From: DASRFA01 sp035651755
Lineage (GTDB): Bacteria > Desulfobacterota > Binatia > UBA12015
Length of the DNA stretch: 64,000 bases
Assembly (NCBI GenBank): GCA_035651755.1
Contig: DASRFA010000061.1
Coordinates: 1 to 64,000, forward strand
Reading direction: 5' to 3'
The notes under the pieces are model-generated. The model searched no databases and was not told the origin of the DNA. It saw nothing but the letters and a program-made list of their open reading frames with translations. Each line of letters opens with the position of its first letter. Position 1 is the first letter of the stretch. Made by a program: the position numbers and the translations under genes. This document shows, in pieces, positions 50,169 to 60,513 of this stretch.

Positions 50169-51890
50169 TCAGAGCCCGAGGATCTCGTCGTAGCGCTTCA
50201 GGCGCGAGGCGTCGCCGCTCTGGATCCGCTTCGCGTTCATGTCGACGGCGAGCATCTGGCGATGGATGAAGACCGACGCGAGCACGCGGCGCTCGTCGTC
50301 CTCGCACGCCTGGAAGAGGAGCTCGGCCGACACGACGACGTCGATCACCATGTCGCACACGCGCTTCGCGTTCAGGAGGGCGTAGCTCGGATCGTCCATC
50401 AGGGCGGGCACCGACTGCACGAGCGCGTCGATCCCGTCGCGCACCGCGCGCACCTCCTCCGGGAAGCGGTCGACGATCGACTCGAGCTCCTGCCGCGTCT
50501 GCTCGAGCGCCGTGAAGAGAGCGCCCTTGCTCATCTCGCGCAGCGCGAAGCTCGCCTGGATCTCCGACGTGCCCTCGTAGATCGTCGTGATGATGGAGTC
50601 CGAGTGGAAGTGCCCGGCCGCCGACTCCGCCATGTAGCCGATGCCGCCGTGCACCTGGATGCCCGTCCGGGTGACGTGGTTGGCGACCTCGGTCGCGTAG
50701 TACTTGCAGAGCGGCGTGAAGAAGCGGATCAGCTGCACGCTGCGCTCGAGCTCGGCCTGGAGCGCGACGCGGTCGACCGCCGGCTCGCCGCCCTCGCGCG
50801 CGAGCCGGTGCTGGATCGCGTCGGCGAGGTCCACGAGCGCGCACGTCCGGTAGAGGAGCGCGCGCGCCGACTGGATCACCACGGCGCACACCGTGAGCAT
50901 CGACTTCACGACCGGTTGCGAGATGATGGGCGCGCCGAACTGGACGCGCTCCGCCGCGTAGAGGCGCGCGCGGCGGTAGGCCGCGTGCGCGATTCCGATC
51001 GCCTGCGCGGCGACGCCGAGGCGGGCGTTGTTCATCAGGTCGAGCATGGCGCGGAAGCCGTTGCCGCGCTCGCCGAGGAGGTACGCCTCGGCGTGGTCGA
51101 ACTCGATGGCGCAGGTCGGCGAGCCGTGGATCCCCATCTTGTGCTCGACGCGCGCCACTCGGACGCCGTTCCGCCGGCCGTCCGGCAGCTCGACCGGGCA
51201 CAGCATGAGGTTGAGGCCGTTCGTCGTCCCCTTGGACTGCTCGTAGGTCGCGCCGTCGCGCGCGAGCACGAGGTGGATCGGCGCGCCGCCGTTCGTGATG
51301 AAGATCTTCGCGCCGTCGATGAAGAAGCGCCCGTGCTCCTCGCTGACGCGGGTCGCGATCGCGCCCAGGTCCGAGCCCGCCTGCGGCTCGGTGAGGTCCA
51401 TGCAGCCCTGCAGCTCCCCGGATGCGAAGCGCGGCAGATAGCGCTGCTTGAGCTCCGGGCTTCCGTAGCGCTCGATGTCGCCGGCGACGCCCGCCTGCAG
51501 GCCGACGATCGTCATCAGGCTCGCGTCCGCGCGCGCGACCATCTCGAGGTAGCCGCAGTTGACGAGGATCGGCAGGCCGTAGCCGCCGTAGTCCGCGCCG
51601 ATCGGCAGCGAGACGAGGCCCGCCTGCCGGAGCTTCTCGTAGCCCGACACGATGTGCGGAGGCGGAACGACGGCGCCGTCGACGAGCTGGACCTCGTCGG
51701 ACCAGTGGGGGCGCGACGCGGCCTCGATGTCCTCGCAGATGTCGCCGAGCGTGCTCAGGATCGATTCGTAGGTGGCGAGCTCTTCGGCGACGTCCGGTGT
51801 GCCGCCGCGGCGGAGGTTCAGGTAGCGCTGCCAATCGACGCGGCGCTCGAGGAAGAGCCGCAGGTCGCGATGGAAGAACTCCTTGTCCAT
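50169..51890 (-). CDS. Acyl-CoA dehydrogenase, long form
   Basis: About 573 residues. The segments CMDLTEPQAGSDLGAI, IKIFITNGG-type DGAKIFITNGG, KMGIHGSPTC, QVHGGIGYMAE and the catalytic YEGTSEIQ place it in the long ACAD subgroup with a C-terminal extension (DmdC/AidB-like). FAD-dependent alpha-beta dehydrogenation of an acyl-CoA. It could serve the terpene cluster upstream, which lacks its own dehydrogenase, but it is 6 kb away and on the opposite strand, so this is speculation. Confidence 0.91.
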   Translation of the reverse strand: MDKEFFHRDLRLFLERRVDWQRYLNLRRGGTPDVAEELATYESILSTLGDICEDIEAASRPHWSDEVQLVDGAVVPPPHIVSGYEKLRQAGLVSLPIGADYGGYGLPILVNCGYLEMVARADASLMTIVGLQAGVAGDIERYGSPELKQRYLPRFASGELQGCMDLTEPQAGSDLGAIATRVSEEHGRFFIDGAKIFITNGGAPIHLVLARDGATYEQSKGTTNGLNLMLCPVELPDGRRNGVRVARVEHKMGIHGSPTCAIEFDHAEAYLLGERGNGFRAMLDLMNNARLGVAAQAIGIAHAAYRRARLYAAERVQFGAPIISQPVVKSMLTVCAVVIQSARALLYRTCALVDLADAIQHRLAREGGEPAVDRVALQAELERSVQLIRFFTPLCKYYATEVANHVTRTGIQVHGGIGYMAESAAGHFHSDSIITTIYEGTSEIQASFALREMSKGALFTALEQTRQELESIVDRFPEEVRAVRDGIDALVQSVPALMDDPSYALLNAKRVCDMVIDVVVSAELLFQACEDDERRVLASVFIHRQMLAVDMNAKRIQSGDASRLKRYDEILGL

Positions 51891-51944
51891 CCGACGCGAG
51901 GATAGCAGCCGCGCGACCGCGAAGCTCGGCGCGGGCCTCGGTCT

Positions 51945-53504
51945 TCAGCCGGCGCCCGGGACCTCCTCCGCGAGCGATCCCGGCCCCCGCGCACGCCACG
52001 CGCGCCAGCCCTCCCGCAGCTCGATGCGCGCCCACTGGGCGAGCGCGCGCACCAGCGGCCGCGTGCTGCCCGGGCGATGGGTGAACCCGTTCAGGAGGTG
52101 GCGGCGGCCGCGGTTCTCGCGTCCGAGCTGGGTGCGGGCCCGCCGCGCGCGCGCGATCGCGGCGAGGCGGCGGTTGTACGCGCGCATGAAGAGCGCGACC
52201 GGGGCGGTCGCCCGGTTTCCGAAGATCGGGACGACGAGCGCCTTCGGACCCATCTCCATCGGCCGGCTCACGACGCCGAGGAAGTACAGCCCGACGTCGA
52301 ACGTGAACGCGATCCGCATGAGGTCGAACTCGCCGAGGTACTCGTACTTGTCGCGGTAGACCGCCTCGAACCACTCGCGATAGCTGCGCGCGAAGCGGCG
52401 ATTGTGCGCCTCGACGAGCTTCGCGATCGGCTCGCCGCGGCGCTCGGCGAGGACGAGCTCGACGGCGGCGGTGACGGTGTAGCTGAGCCAGTCCATGCCG
52501 GGGCTGTAGAGGGGGTCGAGGAACGCGGCCGCGTCCCCGACGAGCGCGAAGCCGTCGCCCGCGTAGACCGTGCTGGAATACGCGAGCCGGCGGCGGTGGT
52601 GGACGTCGCGCTCGTTCCACTCCGCGTCCGCCATGATCTCGCGGCCGACCGGGTGCGCGACGAGGAAACGCTTGAGGCGCTCGCCCGGCGTCCCGTCCGC
52701 CGGCCAGTCGACGAAGCGCTCGTCGTAGACGACCCCGACGCTCACGTCGCCGCCGCGGAGGGGGATCAGCCACGCCCACCAGCCGTCGCCGGTCAGGTGG
52801 TTCGTCGCGGTGCCGCGGATCGCGAAGCTCGCCGCTGCCCAGTCGGGGAAGCGGCGCGCGAGCTCGATGCCGTCCCAGTCCTTGACGCCGCGCCAGCGCG
52901 CCCAGCAGGCCGCGATCGGGTGCCCGGCGTTGTGCCGCCACCACCCCTGGCTGCGCGCGATCACGGCGGCGTGTCCGGACGCGTCGATCACCCAGCGAGC
53001 GGCGATGGTCGCCGTCTCGCCGCCGTCGGCCTCGACGGTCACGCGCTGCTCGCCGCCGGGCGCGAGCGCGACCTCGCGCACGGCGGCGGGCCGCCACACC
53101 TCGACGCCGGCGGCGGCTGCGCCGGCGAGCACCTCCTCGTCGAGCGTCGAGCGGTCCACCTGGTAAGCCGGCAGGCGCGATTGGAAGAGATTCCCGAGCT
53201 CGCTGCTCTCGGCGAGGGAGCCGACGTCGCGATTGGCGAACCAGAACCGCATCCCCTGCTTGACGAGCTGGCGGTCGTTCAGCGAGCGCGTGAGGCCGAG
53301 GACGTGGCCGAGGAAGTACGCGCTCACCTCGACGGTCGATTCCCCCACCCGGCGGGTGAATGCGGGCGAGCGCTCGAGGACGAGCACGTCGAGGTCGGGT
53401 CGCGCGCGGCGGAGGAGCGTCGCGGCGGCGGCGCCCGCGAGCGCGCCTCCGATCACCACCACGTCGGTGCGCCGCGTGGCGCCGTCGGTCGGCTGCTCGG
53501 TCAT
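51945..53504 (-). CDS. Flavin-dependent halogenase-like monooxygenase
   Basis: About 519 residues. FAD site VVVIGGALAGAAAATLL near 15-31 (an Ala replaces the middle Gly of GxGxxG), then GESTVEVS. GWWAWLIPL at 241-249 satisfies the WxWxIP pattern of flavin-dependent halogenases (W243, W245, I247, P248), and ALVGDAAAFLDPLYSPGMD is the second FAD contact. The substrate is unknown and no dedicated flavin reductase is nearby. The C-terminal 70 residues are Arg-rich. It sits with ACAD, NTF2-like and VOC genes. Confidence 0.85.
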   Translation of the reverse strand: MTEQPTDGATRRTDVVVIGGALAGAAAATLLRRARPDLDVLVLERSPAFTRRVGESTVEVSAYFLGHVLGLTRSLNDRQLVKQGMRFWFANRDVGSLAESSELGNLFQSRLPAYQVDRSTLDEEVLAGAAAAGVEVWRPAAVREVALAPGGEQRVTVEADGGETATIAARWVIDASGHAAVIARSQGWWRHNAGHPIAACWARWRGVKDWDGIELARRFPDWAAASFAIRGTATNHLTGDGWWAWLIPLRGGDVSVGVVYDERFVDWPADGTPGERLKRFLVAHPVGREIMADAEWNERDVHHRRRLAYSSTVYAGDGFALVGDAAAFLDPLYSPGMDWLSYTVTAAVELVLAERRGEPIAKLVEAHNRRFARSYREWFEAVYRDKYEYLGEFDLMRIAFTFDVGLYFLGVVSRPMEMGPKALVVPIFGNRATAPVALFMRAYNRRLAAIARARRARTQLGRENRGRRHLLNGFTHRPGSTRPLVRALAQWARIELREGWRAWRARGPGSLAEEVPGAG

Positions 53505-53516
53505 CGCTTCATCGTC

Positions 53517-54020
53517 TCATCGGGCTCGCGCCGGTCCGGCCCACGCCGGCGAGGCCGGCCAGTGACGGCGCGTCCGGCGCGCCGGATGCTCCGGGTCGTG
53601 CAGCCGGCACGCCTCCTGGTACCGCTTCGTCGCGGCGGCCGCCTCGGCGGGAACCCAGTAGTCCTCCTCGGATCGCCAGAGCCCGTCGCCGGCGTAGCGG
53701 AGGATCGTCACGCCCGGGAAGTCGATCGCCGTGCCGCCCGGCGTCGGGTCGTCGCGCCGGTTGATCGCCTCGCAGACGACCCGGTCGCCGTCGATCGCGT
53801 ACCACCCGAGCGCGCTGTACAGCTCGGGCACGCGCGCCATCGTCGGCTTGATCCACGCCCGGATCTCCTCGCGGCCGTTTCGTCGCCCGAGCACGTGCTC
53901 GACGTACGTCGCGTCCTCGGTGAACAGGTTCGCCCACGCGTCCCAGTCTTCGCCGACCGCTCCCGTCTGCCAGTACCGGATGAACGCCGCCTCGACCTCG
54001 TCCCGCGAGTACCCGGCCAT
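53517..54020 (-). CDS. SnoaL/NTF2-like protein
   Basis: About 167 residues from ATG 54020, with GGAGGGC upstream. The start YSRDEVEAAFIRYWQTGAVGEDWDAWANLFTEDATYVEHV is typical NTF2-like; VLGRRNGREEIRAWIKPTM and FPGVTILRYAGDGLWRSEEDYW follow. The C-terminal tail is low-complexity. It is 12 bp upstream of the halogenase-like gene and in the same direction, so they are probably co-transcribed. Confidence 0.8.
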   Translation of the reverse strand: MAGYSRDEVEAAFIRYWQTGAVGEDWDAWANLFTEDATYVEHVLGRRNGREEIRAWIKPTMARVPELYSALGWYAIDGDRVVCEAINRRDDPTPGGTAIDFPGVTILRYAGDGLWRSEEDYWVPAEAAAATKRYQEACRLHDPEHPARRTRRHWPASPAWAGPARAR

Positions 54021-54262
54021 CGCGCCCTCCCGCGCCGCCAGCGCTCCGGCAGCCGCGTGTTCGATTGTATCCGCGCCGGCTCCGCGACGTGTCAACCGAG
54101 CCCGGGCGGGCCCTTTCCCCGGGCCGGCACCGGCGCGCCGGCTCGGGTCCGCGGTCCAGAGGTGCCGACGACGTCCGCGACGTCCGATTTCCCGAGGGCT
54201 TGACCGCGCGCCGCGGGGAAGGCAGCGTGCCCTTTTTGAGACAAAACCCCAAGGAGGGCTGG

Positions 54263-55108
54263 ATGGTCTTTCGACGCTCGATACTCGCGCTCGGCGCACT
54301 GGCGGCCTTCGTCGGCTTCGCGGCGTGGTCCGCGACCGCGGCCGACTCGACCGACGCGCTGGTCAAGTACTTCCGCAAGAAGAACAACCTGCCTCCGACC
54401 CAGAACATCACGGTCAAGGACGTCAAGGATTCGCCCATCAAGGGAGCGAAGCAGGGCGTGCTCGACATCGCGGGACAGCAGGTGGCCTTCATCGCGTCGC
54501 CGGACATGCGCTACGTCGTCTTCGGCGACGTGGACGACATCACCGTCGACCCGTCCAAGGCGGTCATGGACAAGATCTCCCTGAAGGGCGAGCCCTTCAA
54601 GGGACCGAAGGACGCGAAGGTCACGATCGTCGAGTACTCGGACTTCCAGTGTCCCTTCTGCTCGAAGGGGTACAACACGATGGAGAAGGAAGTCCTGCCG
54701 CAGTACACCGACAAGGTGAAGTTCTACTACAAGCACCTTCCGCTGAACTTCCACCCCTGGGCCGAGCCGGCCGCGATCGCCTACGAGTGCATCAAGCAGC
54801 AGGACCCGGAAGCGGCCTGGGTCGTCTATCGCGGCTTTTTCGAGAACCAGAAGGACGTGAACCCCACCAACGTCAAGGAAAAGGCGATGGGGTTCATCAC
54901 CGACAAGAAGATCGACAAGGCGAAGTTCGACGATTGCTACGACAACAAGAAGACGCTCCCCAAGATCAACGCCGACCGCGCCGAGGCGGCGGCGCTCGGC
55001 ATCACCGGGACGCCGTCGTTCGTCGTGAACGGGCGCCACGTGAAGGGCGCGCAGCCCGCCGATCGGTTCAAGGCCGTGATCGACGACGAGCTCGCCTCCT
55101 CGAAGTAG
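54263..55108 (+). CDS. DsbA-family thiol-disulfide protein
   Basis: About 281 residues; signal peptide (RRSILALGALAAFVGFAAW), then an N-terminal extension and a thioredoxin domain with CPFC at 130-133 and the cis-Pro loop GITGTPSFVVNG. Cys130 is the likely nucleophile. Periplasmic oxidoreductase of the DsbA/DsbG group. It has an AAGGAGGG Shine-Dalgarno and a strong terminator, and about 32 Lys, nearly all AAG, in contrast to Arg-rich neighbours, suggesting strong expression or a different origin. Confidence 0.88.
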   Translation: MVFRRSILALGALAAFVGFAAWSATAADSTDALVKYFRKKNNLPPTQNITVKDVKDSPIKGAKQGVLDIAGQQVAFIASPDMRYVVFGDVDDITVDPSKAVMDKISLKGEPFKGPKDAKVTIVEYSDFQCPFCSKGYNTMEKEVLPQYTDKVKFYYKHLPLNFHPWAEPAAIAYECIKQQDPEAAWVVYRGFFENQKDVNPTNVKEKAMGFITDKKIDKAKFDDCYDNKKTLPKINADRAEAAALGITGTPSFVVNGRHVKGAQPADRFKAVIDDELASSK

Positions 55109-55131
55109 CGTTTTTCCCGCGCACCTCGCGC

Positions 55132-55169
55132 AAAGCCGGCAGCGGTGCCCCCCGCTGCCGGCTTTTTTT
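55132..55169 (+). terminator. Strong Rho-independent terminator after the DsbA-like gene
   Basis: AGCCGGCAGCGG (55134-55145) pairs with CCGCTGCCGGCT (55152-55163) around a 6-nt loop, extended by AAA/TTT, and a run of seven T (55163-55169) follows. This is the best terminator in the window. It ends where repeat copy D begins. Confidence 0.93.
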
Positions 55170-55211
55170 CGCGGTGCGGACACCGCGAGGGGGAGAAATC
55201 CCCTCGTTGAA
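55169..55211. repeat. Dispersed structured repeat, partial copy D
   Basis: TCGCGGTG-CGGA-CACCGCGA (55169-55188) shares its arms with the hairpin next to copy A. It is followed by GAGGGGGA-GAAA-TCCCCTCG and TTGAA, the 3' end of the repeat, here with a GAAA tetraloop in place of GCGA. The GCGAGCGAAGCGAG segment and hairpin 1 are missing. Confidence 0.65.
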
Positions 55212-55286
55212 ACGGCCCTGCGCGGGCGCTGGGCGTTCGTTAGAGTCGGGTCCGCGCCGGGAGGCTCGGCGCGACGAGAGCGACGG

Positions 55287-55691
55287 ATGTCGGGCGACGA
55301 GCAAGACGTGCTGGCGGCGAACGCCGGCTTCTATCGCGCGTTCGCCGCGCGCGACACGTCCGCGATGGACGCGTTGTGGGCGCGCGACTGGCCGGTCGCA
55401 TGCGTGCACCCGGGATGGCGCCCGCTGTTCGGCCGGGACGAGGTCATGGCGAGCTGGCTCTCGATCCTGGGGAATCCGGCCGCGCCCGCGATCGCGTTCC
55501 GCGACGCGACGGCTCACCTCGGCGGCGATCTCGCGTTCGTGCTCTGCACGGAGAGCCTGCCGGGGGGCGAGCTGATCGCGACGAACGTCTTCGCGCGCGA
55601 GCGCGGCGGCTGGCGGATGGTGCACCACCACGCGGGTCCGATCGCTCCCGGCGCCGACGACGACGAGGAGCCACCCGAGCTGCTGAACTGA
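55287..55691 (+). CDS. SnoaL/NTF2-like (DUF4440-type) protein
   Basis: About 134 residues. LAANAGFYRAFAARDTSAMDALWARDW, then VHPGWRPLFGRDEVMASW and GGDLAFVLCTE and WRMVHHHAGP are the usual NTF2-like segments; the acidic tail (DDDEEPPELLN) is a common end in this group. It lies 48 bp before the FIST gene on the same strand and may be transcribed with it. Confidence 0.82.
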   Translation: MSGDEQDVLAANAGFYRAFAARDTSAMDALWARDWPVACVHPGWRPLFGRDEVMASWLSILGNPAAPAIAFRDATAHLGGDLAFVLCTESLPGGELIATNVFARERGGWRMVHHHAGPIAPGADDDEEPPELLN

Positions 55692-55739
55692 GCGGCGCGG
55701 CTCGGGATTCGGAGAAGCTCGGAGAGGAGACGAGGCGAC

Positions 55740-56924
<1,185 letters not shown>

Positions 56925-56933
56925 ACGCCTCGC

Positions 56934-58685
56934 TCAGCTCGCGGTGTCCTCGCGCGCCAGCGTTCGTCGAAGCCGTCGGTGCGCCGACTGGTACGCGGAC
57001 AGCGACGGCCGCCAGAGCAGGAAGCCCGCGGCCGCGAGAAGCACGACCCAGAGCCCGAGCGACTCGGGATCGGGCAGGGCGGGCGCGCTCAGCCCGACCA
57101 CCGAGAGCGCCATCGCGAAGCTCGCCGCCCCGAAGAGGAGGCGCGCGACCGCGGCTTCGGCGTTGACCTGCGTCCGGCGATTCGACTGCCGGCGCACGCC
57201 GGCGCGCGCGAGCAGCGCGCAGAGACGCCGCAGCTTCGCGAGCGCGATCACGAGGAGCGGCAGCGTCGTCGCGATCGCGACCAGCTGCGCGAGCTCCGGA
57301 CCGGTGTCGATCCACCACGGAAGCCGGGGGAAGGCGACCTTCACTTCGGCCTCGACCGCCGTCGCAGCCCCGAACACCGCGACCGTGAGGGCGAAGATGA
57401 GCGCGATCTGGAACGCGAGGCTCCGCACCGCGCGCCCGCGTGCTCCCCGCACGCCGCCGGGCGTGCTCGTCCAGCCGGTGTACGACCCGAGCGCGGCGTG
57501 CACGCGCCTGGGTGCGAGCGCGCTCAGCCGGTCCGCGAGCGGGTCGGCGGCACGGATGAGGTAGGGCGTTGCAAAAGTCGTCACGGCGGAGACCGCGACC
57601 GCGATCGGATAGAGGAAATCGCTCGTCACGCGGAGCGTCGTTCCGAGCGACGCGATGATGAACGAGAACTCGCCGATCTGAGCGAGACCCATGCCCACCC
57701 GCAGCGACTTCCGCGCCGGGTTCCCCGAGATCAGCGTCCCGACCGTGCACGTGACGATCTTCCCGATGATCACGGCGATCGAGATGCCGGCGATCGGCAT
57801 CCACCACTCGCGCAGCATCGCGGGGTCGATCATGAGCCCGATCGTCACGAAGAACACGGCGCTGAAGAGGTCGCGGAGCGGCGCGACCAGATGCTCGATC
57901 TGGTGACGAGAATCGGACTCGGCCATGATCGCGCCGATCAGAAATGCGCCGAGCGCGACGCTGTAGCCGAGCTCGACCGCCAGCAGGGAGACGCCGAAGC
58001 AGACCCCGACGACGCACACCAGCAGCATCTCGTGGCTCCGCGCGCGCGCGACGAACGCGAGCAGCGGCGGCACGGCGAGAAGTCCGATCACGAGCACGAC
58101 CGTCAAGAAGATCGCGAGGTGGGCGAGCATGGTCGCGATCTCGGCGACGCTGAGCGTGCCGGTCATCGCGATGCTCGACAGAAGCGCCAGCATCGCGATC
58201 GCGAGAATGTCCTCGACGATCAGGATGCCGAAGATGAGCTGCGCGAATTGCTCGCGCGCGAGACCGAGCTCGCCGAGCGCCTTCACGATGATCGTCGTCG
58301 ACGAGATCGACATCATTGCGCCGAGGAACAAGCTGTCGATCTGGCTCCAGCCCAGCCAGTCGCCGATCTCGTAGCCGACGCCGATCATGAGCCCGATCTC
58401 GAGCGTCGCCGCGACGAGCGCCGTGGGCCCGACGGTGCGAAGGCGCCGGAGGCGGAACTCGAGCCCCAGGCTGAACATGAGGAAGATGACGCCGAGCCCG
58501 GCGAGGGCGCCGATCGTCTCGTGGTCCGTGATGAGGTCGAACGGCGGCGTGTACGGCCCGATCAGGACGCCGGCGGCGATGTAGCCCAGCACGACCGGCT
58601 GCCGCAGGCGGTGGAACAGGACCGCGACCCCGCCCGCGATCGTGAGCACGATCGCGAGATCCCGGACCAGGTTCATTCCGTGCAT
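56934..58685 (-). CDS. CPA2-type cation:proton antiporter (KefB-like) without RCK domain
   Basis: About 583 residues. Some 12 TM segments with the CPA2 signature: VLGYIAAGVLIGPYTPP, GVIFLMFSLGLEFRLRRLR, FGILIVEDILAIAMLALLS, GYSVALGAFLIGAIMAES and GMGLAQIGEFSFIIAS. After TM12 a long region with two to four further TMs is seen, but no TrkA-N/RCK nucleotide-binding domain, so its gating differs from KefB/KefC. ATG 58685 or 58676 are both possible starts. Divergent from the 58822 gene. Confidence 0.9.
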   Translation of the reverse strand: MHGMNLVRDLAIVLTIAGGVAVLFHRLRQPVVLGYIAAGVLIGPYTPPFDLITDHETIGALAGLGVIFLMFSLGLEFRLRRLRTVGPTALVAATLEIGLMIGVGYEIGDWLGWSQIDSLFLGAMMSISSTTIIVKALGELGLAREQFAQLIFGILIVEDILAIAMLALLSSIAMTGTLSVAEIATMLAHLAIFLTVVLVIGLLAVPPLLAFVARARSHEMLLVCVVGVCFGVSLLAVELGYSVALGAFLIGAIMAESDSRHQIEHLVAPLRDLFSAVFFVTIGLMIDPAMLREWWMPIAGISIAVIIGKIVTCTVGTLISGNPARKSLRVGMGLAQIGEFSFIIASLGTTLRVTSDFLYPIAVAVSAVTTFATPYLIRAADPLADRLSALAPRRVHAALGSYTGWTSTPGGVRGARGRAVRSLAFQIALIFALTVAVFGAATAVEAEVKVAFPRLPWWIDTGPELAQLVAIATTLPLLVIALAKLRRLCALLARAGVRRQSNRRTQVNAEAAVARLLFGAASFAMALSVVGLSAPALPDPESLGLWVVLLAAAGFLLWRPSLSAYQSAHRRLRRTLAREDTAS

Positions 58686-58821
58686 GGGGCCGCCGTCCCT
58701 CGGGCCCGGCGAAGCGGGCCCCGGGAGGTTGTCGGCCTCTGCGCCGCGAAACACCAGCGCTCGGCTGCGCAATGGCCGAGTCCGTCTGGTTCGAGCGGCG
58801 CGAGCGCGGTACACCCGGAGC

Positions 58822-60513
58822 GTGCGCGCGGAGCTGCCGGGCTGGATGCGATCGCGAGCGGGCGCGGCGCCGATCCTCCTCGTCGCACCGCACGGCGGCA
58901 TCAGCCCGCGCGACCTGCTGGAGCCGCCCGCGGGCGGGAGCGCCCGCTCGAACGACCTCTACACAGCCGACGTGGCGGCGGCGCTCGCGGAGCGCCTCGA
59001 CGCCTCGCTGCTCGCGAACGTCGCCCTCGACCGCAACCAGATCGACCTCAACCGCCTGAGCGAGGTGGAGCGCGCGGCGCCGTGGTTCCTGCACGCGATC
59101 GGCGAGCACGTCGAGCGCCTCCTCGCGCTCCACGACCAGATCGAGATCGTATTCGTACACGGGTGGCACATCGTGCAGCCCAAGTGCGACATCGGCCTCG
59201 GCCGCTCGCTCGCCACCCCGCAGGCGGCGGCCGCGGCGGCGCGCGCCCTCACGGTCCCGGCGCGCTACGTCGACGACCGCCTCGAGCCGCTGCGCGCGCT
59301 CTGCCGCGCGGCCGGCATCGCGGCGGCGTACGGCGAGCGCTGGCCGGCCGCGCACGCGAACAACGTGATGCAGGTGTTCCGCCAGACCTCGACGCGCGCC
59401 TTCGCGGGCGTCGCGGGCGCGCTCGCGGCGTGGGCGCGCGCGGGCCGGATCGCGGCGACGCAGCTCGAGCTGGGCGCGCCGATCCGTTGGCCGGGACGCA
59501 TGCGCGACGCGTTCGTCGATGCCTTCGTGTCGGCGTGCGGCGGGGAGAGCGGCGGTGTCGCGACCCCGTCCGGCGGCCACGGCCCGAGCGGTCGCGCCGC
59601 CGATGCCGCTTCGTCCGGCGGGTCGCTCGCGTCCCTCGGCGCGCGCACCGTCCAGGGGCACGATCCCGACGCCGGCGCGAGCGGCCTCGGGATCGCGGCC
59701 GCGATCGGACCGATGCCCGACGGCCGCCTGGGAGCGCGGCTCCTCTTCTTCCCGGGCGGGCGGCGGCTCGTCCTCTTCACGGGCGAGGAGCGCGTGCCGG
59801 AGGGGCGCCGCGTCGGGGGCCTCACGATCGACGATCGCGCGGGCGGTCTCGCGCTCCGCTTCCGCGGCCCGGCGCTGCTCGCACCGGACGCGAGCCGCCA
59901 CTTCCGGAGCGAGGTCGAGCAGGCGCGCGCGCGCGTCGTCGACGTCCGCGCGGATCTTCAGCTCGACACGAGCGCGGGACACGAGTTCGGGCCGCTCGCG
60001 GGGGCCGTCGAGATCGACGGCGCGCGCTTCGACGTCGCGACCCACGGCTTCACCACGCCTGCGCTCGCGCGCGCGACGCCGCCGAGCGACGGCTCGTCCA
60101 CCCGCGTCACCGCGAGCTTCGGGCGCGACCTCGGGCTCGCCCTCACGGTGCGCTCGCCGGGCGGTGCGGTGGAGGGACAGCGCTTCGCCGGCGGCGAGCG
60201 CGCGGAGGTTCGCGCGCGGCCGGCCGACGGCGCCGCGGTCGCGACCGCGGCGTCCGACGCATCCGCTCCCTTCGTCGTGCGCCTGGGCGGCGAGGCGCTC
60301 GCCTGCCGTCCGGCGTGCCACCTCGCCTGGCTGCGGCCGCTCGCGGGCGGACGCTGGGCGCGCGTGACCTTCGGGGTCGCGTCGTTCGCGCTCGCCGATC
60401 GCGGCGGAGGAAGCGGGCTGTACGAGCACGTCGTGCCGGTGCCGTGCGCCGCGCGCGCGGAGGAGGGCACGGCGGCAGCGGCGGCCGGTGAGGAAGACGA
60501 GGACGCGCCATGA
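58822..60513 (+). CDS. N-formylglutamate amidohydrolase-like protein with an extra C-terminal domain
   Basis: About 563 residues from GTG 58822 (ATG 58846 possible). The N-terminal half has PILLVAPHGGISPRD, RSNDLYTADVAAALAERLDA, ALDRNQIDLNRLSE and VFVHGWHIVQPKCDIGLG, like the FGase/HutG family (PHxG; DxNR; His/Asp metal ligands). The C-terminal 320 residues form a separate beta-rich region (GARLLFFPGGRRLVLFTGEERVPEGRRV) of unknown type. The enzyme may be a metal-dependent amidase on an unknown N-acyl substrate. Its stop overlaps the next start by 4 bp. Confidence 0.72.
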   Translation: MRAELPGWMRSRAGAAPILLVAPHGGISPRDLLEPPAGGSARSNDLYTADVAAALAERLDASLLANVALDRNQIDLNRLSEVERAAPWFLHAIGEHVERLLALHDQIEIVFVHGWHIVQPKCDIGLGRSLATPQAAAAAARALTVPARYVDDRLEPLRALCRAAGIAAAYGERWPAAHANNVMQVFRQTSTRAFAGVAGALAAWARAGRIAATQLELGAPIRWPGRMRDAFVDAFVSACGGESGGVATPSGGHGPSGRAADAASSGGSLASLGARTVQGHDPDAGASGLGIAAAIGPMPDGRLGARLLFFPGGRRLVLFTGEERVPEGRRVGGLTIDDRAGGLALRFRGPALLAPDASRHFRSEVEQARARVVDVRADLQLDTSAGHEFGPLAGAVEIDGARFDVATHGFTTPALARATPPSDGSSTRVTASFGRDLGLALTVRSPGGAVEGQRFAGGERAEVRARPADGAAVATAASDASAPFVVRLGGEALACRPACHLAWLRPLAGGRWARVTFGVASFALADRGGGSGLYEHVVPVPCAARAEEGTAAAAAGEEDEDAP

